This document shows positions 61,306 to 64,000 of a stretch of 64,000 nt of DNA, piece after piece. The stretch comes from Halobellus captivus (GTDB lineage Archaea; Halobacteriota; Halobacteria; Halobacteriales; Haloferacaceae): positions 39,388-103,387 of the forward strand of contig NZ_VJXQ01000005.1 of the NCBI RefSeq assembly GCF_007655485.1, given 5' to 3'. A program made the translations under genes and the position numbers. Below the pieces are notes generated by a model. That model made no database searches. It was not told the DNA's origin and saw nothing but the letters and a program-made list of their open reading frames with translations. Each line of letters starts with the position of its first letter. The first letter of the stretch is position 1.

Positions 61306-61968
61306 ATGCACACGGCAAAAGAGTTGGATGGTGCTTCGTTTGAGTATCAGGTCGATGGAGACGTAGTCCCCAGAGAAACAGTGATGCCATCCGTGACGTC
61401 GGATGACCGAGTGGGTGTCGTGATGGGGGCGGGAACTGAGGGACTCGGTGCTGGTAACTTTATTCTCTCGTGTGTCACTGCGTTCTACGATTATCTCAGA
61501 GAAAACCGCGAAGAGGATTTCTTCGAGTATCCGGACTACTATACTTTTCAGGCCACCAGCGAACCGGCGGACTACCGGATGCTCGACATCTATCCCGACC
61601 ACAAAAACGTCACCGTCGAATCGGATGCAGAGCAGCTATTGCGAGCGATCAACGACCGGGCGATAACGACTCTCCTCGTCCCAGATGTGTCACCCACGTC
61701 TCCCGACGTAGATAACATCACACTCCAAAGCGCTCATCGACGGATAGATCACTGCTATGTGTATGCTCCAGATGGCCGTCCGAGCAATGCAGAATTCTCA
61801 ATACGTCAGCCACGCCAGCCAGCAAGAGAATGGTTCGAAACGACTGTCGAGTCACTTACCGGCGACTCAGAAGTAAGCGCTCCCTCATTTGGTTCTGACG
61901 ATGACTGGATAGACCAGCAGTTCCGGGAGGTCTCGGTTGAACAGGCTTTTGAACGTCTGCCAGGTTAG
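61306..61968 (+). CDS. haloarchaeal conserved protein of unknown function
   Basis: 220 residues. MHTAKELDGASFEYQVDGDV opens it; VGVVMGAGTEGLGAGNFILS (about 36-55) contains a Gly-rich loop, and YRMLDIYPDHKNVTVESDAE is conserved in style. RIDHCYVYAPDGRPSNAEF follows. It is acidic, especially at the C-terminus. No family is recognised; the Gly-rich loop could bind a nucleotide. The gene is monocistronic, 265 bases after the preceding one. Confidence 0.7.
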   Translation: MHTAKELDGASFEYQVDGDVVPRETVMPSVTSDDRVGVVMGAGTEGLGAGNFILSCVTAFYDYLRENREEDFFEYPDYYTFQATSEPADYRMLDIYPDHKNVTVESDAEQLLRAINDRAITTLLVPDVSPTSPDVDNITLQSAHRRIDHCYVYAPDGRPSNAEFSIRQPRQPAREWFETTVESLTGDSEVSAPSFGSDDDWIDQQFREVSVEQAFERLPG

Positions 61969-62273
61969 AAACTTTTCTCAAGAGACTGCTTCTGTCTTGA
62001 TCGATAAATAGTCCCACTGGACTGACCGATTGGGGATGGAGGAATCGATCACCTGTTGAGGGTTTCAACAGAGCTTACAAGGCTAAAACCCCGCCCTTCG
62101 GGGTGGGGAGGATGTCAAGTACTGTCTGTCGTGGTGAGCCAACGTGATTCCGCTCAAAAGAGAAGTACACAGCCGCATTGTGTTCCTCTAAAAGCGGATA
62201 GTGCAGTTTACAATCTCTCGCTTGGTAACGACATACCTCATTCGGAGAACTGCATAATCGCAACTATCCCACT
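61969..62273. other. 305-base intergenic with an IS200/IS605-type terminus
   Basis: It contains ctgttgagggtttcaacag (62053-62071), related to 7003-7020, and right after it the hairpin ccccgcccttcggggtgggg, followed by aggatgtcaag. The latter resembles the terminal structure of haloarchaeal IS200/IS605 (TnpB) elements. No transposase is present. Confidence 0.5.
62090..62116 (+). mobile_element. IS200/IS605-type terminus relic (hairpin plus gaggatgtcaag)
   Basis: The stem pairs cccc with gggg around a ttcg-rich loop, and gaggatgtcaag follows. This arrangement is well known at the end of haloarchaeal tnpB elements. The element itself is gone, leaving only a terminus. Confidence 0.5.
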
Positions 62274-62601
62274 ATGAGCGTCTTCAACACGTTCGACCGA
62301 AGACTCCGGGACCAACGATCCGCTTCCGGCGAACCCTCACTGACGAGACAGTGCAAGCGACGGACTACGTCAGCGACGTTCCGACGGTGGCCCCGCAATC
62401 GGGAATCATCAGCGAATTCTCGATGGGTCAACGAACAAACAGCAGTGGGAGGTCTCCGCTACTGTCTGGCACCATCGCGTTCAGGCTGTGTTCGCTGAGG
62501 ATTCGCTGTTCACCATTGAACGGGCGCAGCCGACACGCCGATCAGTCGAATCGTATCGCCGAATATATTCGCCCGAAGGTTACTGCGTGGCTATGCAGTA
62601 A
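62274..62601 (+). pseudogene. decayed gene with frameshifts
   Basis: Coding-like segments appear in different frames in sequence: MSVFNTFDRRLRDQ at the start, RRTLTDETVQATDYVSDVPT later, and the last about 50 residues containing VWHHRVQAVFAEDSLFTIER up to a stop at 62601. The segments are collinear, which suggests one gene broken by at least two frameshifts. The family is unknown. Confidence 0.35.
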
Positions 62602-62609
62602 CTCAGGCG

Positions 62610-62810
62610 ATGAAATTCCGCTGTCGACGCTGTGGCGTGAGGACGGGCAACACCGCGACGATGAGTAGGCACGTCGTCGAAGAACACGGCCGTCTGGAAT
62701 TCGGCTGGAGTATTGTTCGGATCCCGGAGACACCGATCGAACGTCCGGTCACGTGGCTCTCAAACCTCCCGGTCCGGATCCGTGCTCGGTTCGGACCCCA
62801 CCTGCGCTGA
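62610..62810 (+). CDS. C2H2-type zinc finger mini-protein
   Basis: 66 residues from the ATG at 62610. MKFRCRRCGVRTGNTATMSR then HVVEEHGRLE gives Cys5, Cys8, His21, His26, a C2H2-type finger (CxxC, 12 residues, HxxxxH). Such small proteins are numerous in haloarchaea, and some regulate transcription. It lies 71 bases before the oxidase gene, on the same strand. Confidence 0.6.
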   Translation: MKFRCRRCGVRTGNTATMSRHVVEEHGRLEFGWSIVRIPETPIERPVTWLSNLPVRIRARFGPHLR

Positions 62811-62881
62811 GACGTCTGTCACGGCACAGCGAATATGTTCCCGGTAAGGATGATGTCCGTTTACCAAAAATCGCGGGGTGT

Positions 62882-64000
62882 ATGCCGATCGGCTCAAGCC
62901 AACTCGTACTCACTGCCGTAATGGGACTGTTTCTGCTGGTTGTCGTCGCGTGGATTGCACGAGTCGAATCGTGGCGGTCCTACACCCCCGCCGGTGGCGT
63001 CGGCGAATCCGGAACTGCCCGCGATCACGCCGAGAAGCCCAGTGGGCTGCTTCGGTGGTTGACGACGGTCGATCACAAGGATATCGGGCTTCTGTACGGT
63101 GTTTTTGCCGTGGCCTCCTTCGCTTGGGGCGGTATCGCCGTGGTGCTGATGCGAACGGAACTCCTGACGCCGCCGATCGATCTGCTCGGCGCAGCTACCT
63201 ATAACGCACTGCTGACCACCCACGGAATCACGATGCTGTTTCTGTTCGGGACGCCGATGCTCGCTGCGTTTTCGAACTACCTGATACCGTTACTCATCGG
63301 TGCGGACGATATGGCCTTCCCGCGGATCAACGCCATCGCCTTTTGGCTGCTCCCGCCGGGGGCACTCCTCATCTGGGCGGGGGTCATTCTCGACCCGCTC
63401 GGCGTCGGTATCGAGGGGGCACAGACCGCGTGGACGATGTACGCGCCGCTCTCTGTTCAACAGGCGAACCCAGGCATCGATTTGATGCTGCTCGGGCTGC
63501 ATCTGACGGGCGTTTCAGCGACGATGGGCGCAATTAATTTCATCGTGACGATCTTCACCGGACGTGGCGAGAACGTCTCGTGGGCGAATCTCGATATCTT
63601 CTCGTGGACCGTGTTGGTTCAATCTGGTCAGATCCTCTTCGCGTTCCCGCTTTTGGGGAGTGCGATCGTAATGCTGCTTTTCGACCGCAACTTCGGAACG
63701 ACGTTCTTCGTCGGGGAGGGGGGAGCGATGCTGTGGCAGCACCTGTTCTGGTTCTTCGGCCACCCCGAAGTGTATATTCTCGTGTTGCCGCCGATGGGGC
63801 TCATCAGTTATATCATTCCACGGTTCTCCGGGCGCCGACTGTTCGGGTTCAAGTTCGTCGTCTACTCCACGCTCGCGCTCGGCGTCCTCTCGTTCGGCGT
63901 CTGGGCGCACCATATGTTCGCGACGGGGATGGATCCCCGCCTTCGCGCCTCGTTTATGGCCGTCTCGATCGCGATCGCGATCCCGAGCGCGGTGAAGACG
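62882..64000 (+). CDS. haem-copper oxidase subunit I (N-terminal 373 residues, cut by window edge)
   Basis: The frame from the ATG at 62882 is open to the end of the window. A helix at 5-25 precedes the first conserved block, LTTVDHKDIGLLYGVFAVAS. LLTTHGITMLFLFG carries a low-spin haem His, WFFGHPEVYILVLPP carries the CuB His and the cross-linked Tyr of the A-type enzymes, and WAHHMFATGMD gives the two further CuB His ligands. It is the catalytic subunit of a terminal oxidase that reduces O2 and pumps protons. The other subunits presumably follow outside the window. Confidence 0.95.
   Translation, partial: MPIGSSQLVLTAVMGLFLLVVVAWIARVESWRSYTPAGGVGESGTARDHAEKPSGLLRWLTTVDHKDIGLLYGVFAVASFAWGGIAVVLMRTELLTPPIDLLGAATYNALLTTHGITMLFLFGTPMLAAFSNYLIPLLIGADDMAFPRINAIAFWLLPPGALLIWAGVILDPLGVGIEGAQTAWTMYAPLSVQQANPGIDLMLLGLHLTGVSATMGAINFIVTIFTGRGENVSWANLDIFSWTVLVQSGQILFAFPLLGSAIVMLLFDRNFGTTFFVGEGGAMLWQHLFWFFGHPEVYILVLPPMGLISYIIPRFSGRRLFGFKFVVYSTLALGVLSFGVWAHHMFATGMDPRLRASFMAVSIAIAIPSAVKT

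Noticed and set aside
1..64000. CRISPR arrays, rRNA and tRNA genes
   Set aside because: I looked for regularly spaced repeats, tRNA T-loop signatures (ggttcgaatcc) near the integrases and rRNA-like sequence and saw none.

Overview
The window is chromosomal DNA of a halophilic archaeon (class Halobacteria). The evidence is acidic proteins, GC-rich third positions, a PGF-CTERM surface protein, Tat lipoproteins with an RR motif and lipobox, leaderless genes behind archaeal TATA boxes, CPxCG-type mini-proteins, HalX/7TM-type signal transduction and IS6-family ISH elements. No rRNA, tRNA or CRISPR array was seen.

Layout. 1-3000: start of a moxR ATPase, a DUF4350 protein and small membrane proteins. 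3524-4735: a GT2 glycosyltransferase. 5235-12579: a mobile/accessory patch with two related tyrosine recombinases (one broken by a 29-bp tandem duplication), a wHTH/PIN pair, an orphan AbrB gene, a decayed coiled-coil gene and an intact IS6-family element with a perfect 8-bp target duplication. 12818-20869: a pseudaminic/legionaminic-type (Sps-like) nonulosonic acid pathway in two convergent operons. 20942-28965: an AT-rich island with a flippase, a sulfatase-like protein, a many-TM membrane protein and a GT-B-like transferase, interspersed with IS6-family wrecks. 29211-34583: two further alkaline-phosphatase-superfamily proteins and two GT4 glycosyltransferases; the first of these genes changes base composition part-way through. 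35188-41613: a 2141-residue secreted, archaeosortase-type mosaic surface protein.

42648-45917 holds the most unusual group: a GIDE-domain membrane protein, a protein that reads as an archaeal member of the cholesterol-dependent (thiol-activated) cytolysin family, and a Tat lipoprotein whose gene overlaps the cytolysin gene by 8 bp. 46388-51505 is a signalling block: an HxlR-REC fusion, a 7TM-PAS histidine kinase, a degenerate REC-kinase, a zinc mini-protein and a RecA/KaiC-like protein. 51815-59452 carries threonine synthase and a TAXI/TRAP transporter with a DUF3604 protein under a divergent IclR regulator. 59617-62810 has a DsrE-like protein, several small conserved proteins and an IS200/IS605-type hairpin. 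62882 onward is haem-copper oxidase subunit I, cut by the window edge.

How the genes work together. The 12.8-34.6 kb block looks like a cell-surface glycan locus: a CMP-activated nonulosonic acid is made, possibly decorated by the ATP-grasp and GNAT proteins, transferred by the HP-motif transferase and GT4 enzymes, and moved by the flippase. The giant surface protein next door is a possible acceptor. Base composition, IS6 relics and a repeat pair outside the locus suggest that it has been exchanged as a cassette. The cytolysin-like gene may be a pore-forming toxin or fusion factor aimed at other haloarchaea; that function is inference from homology, while the sequence resemblance is seen directly.
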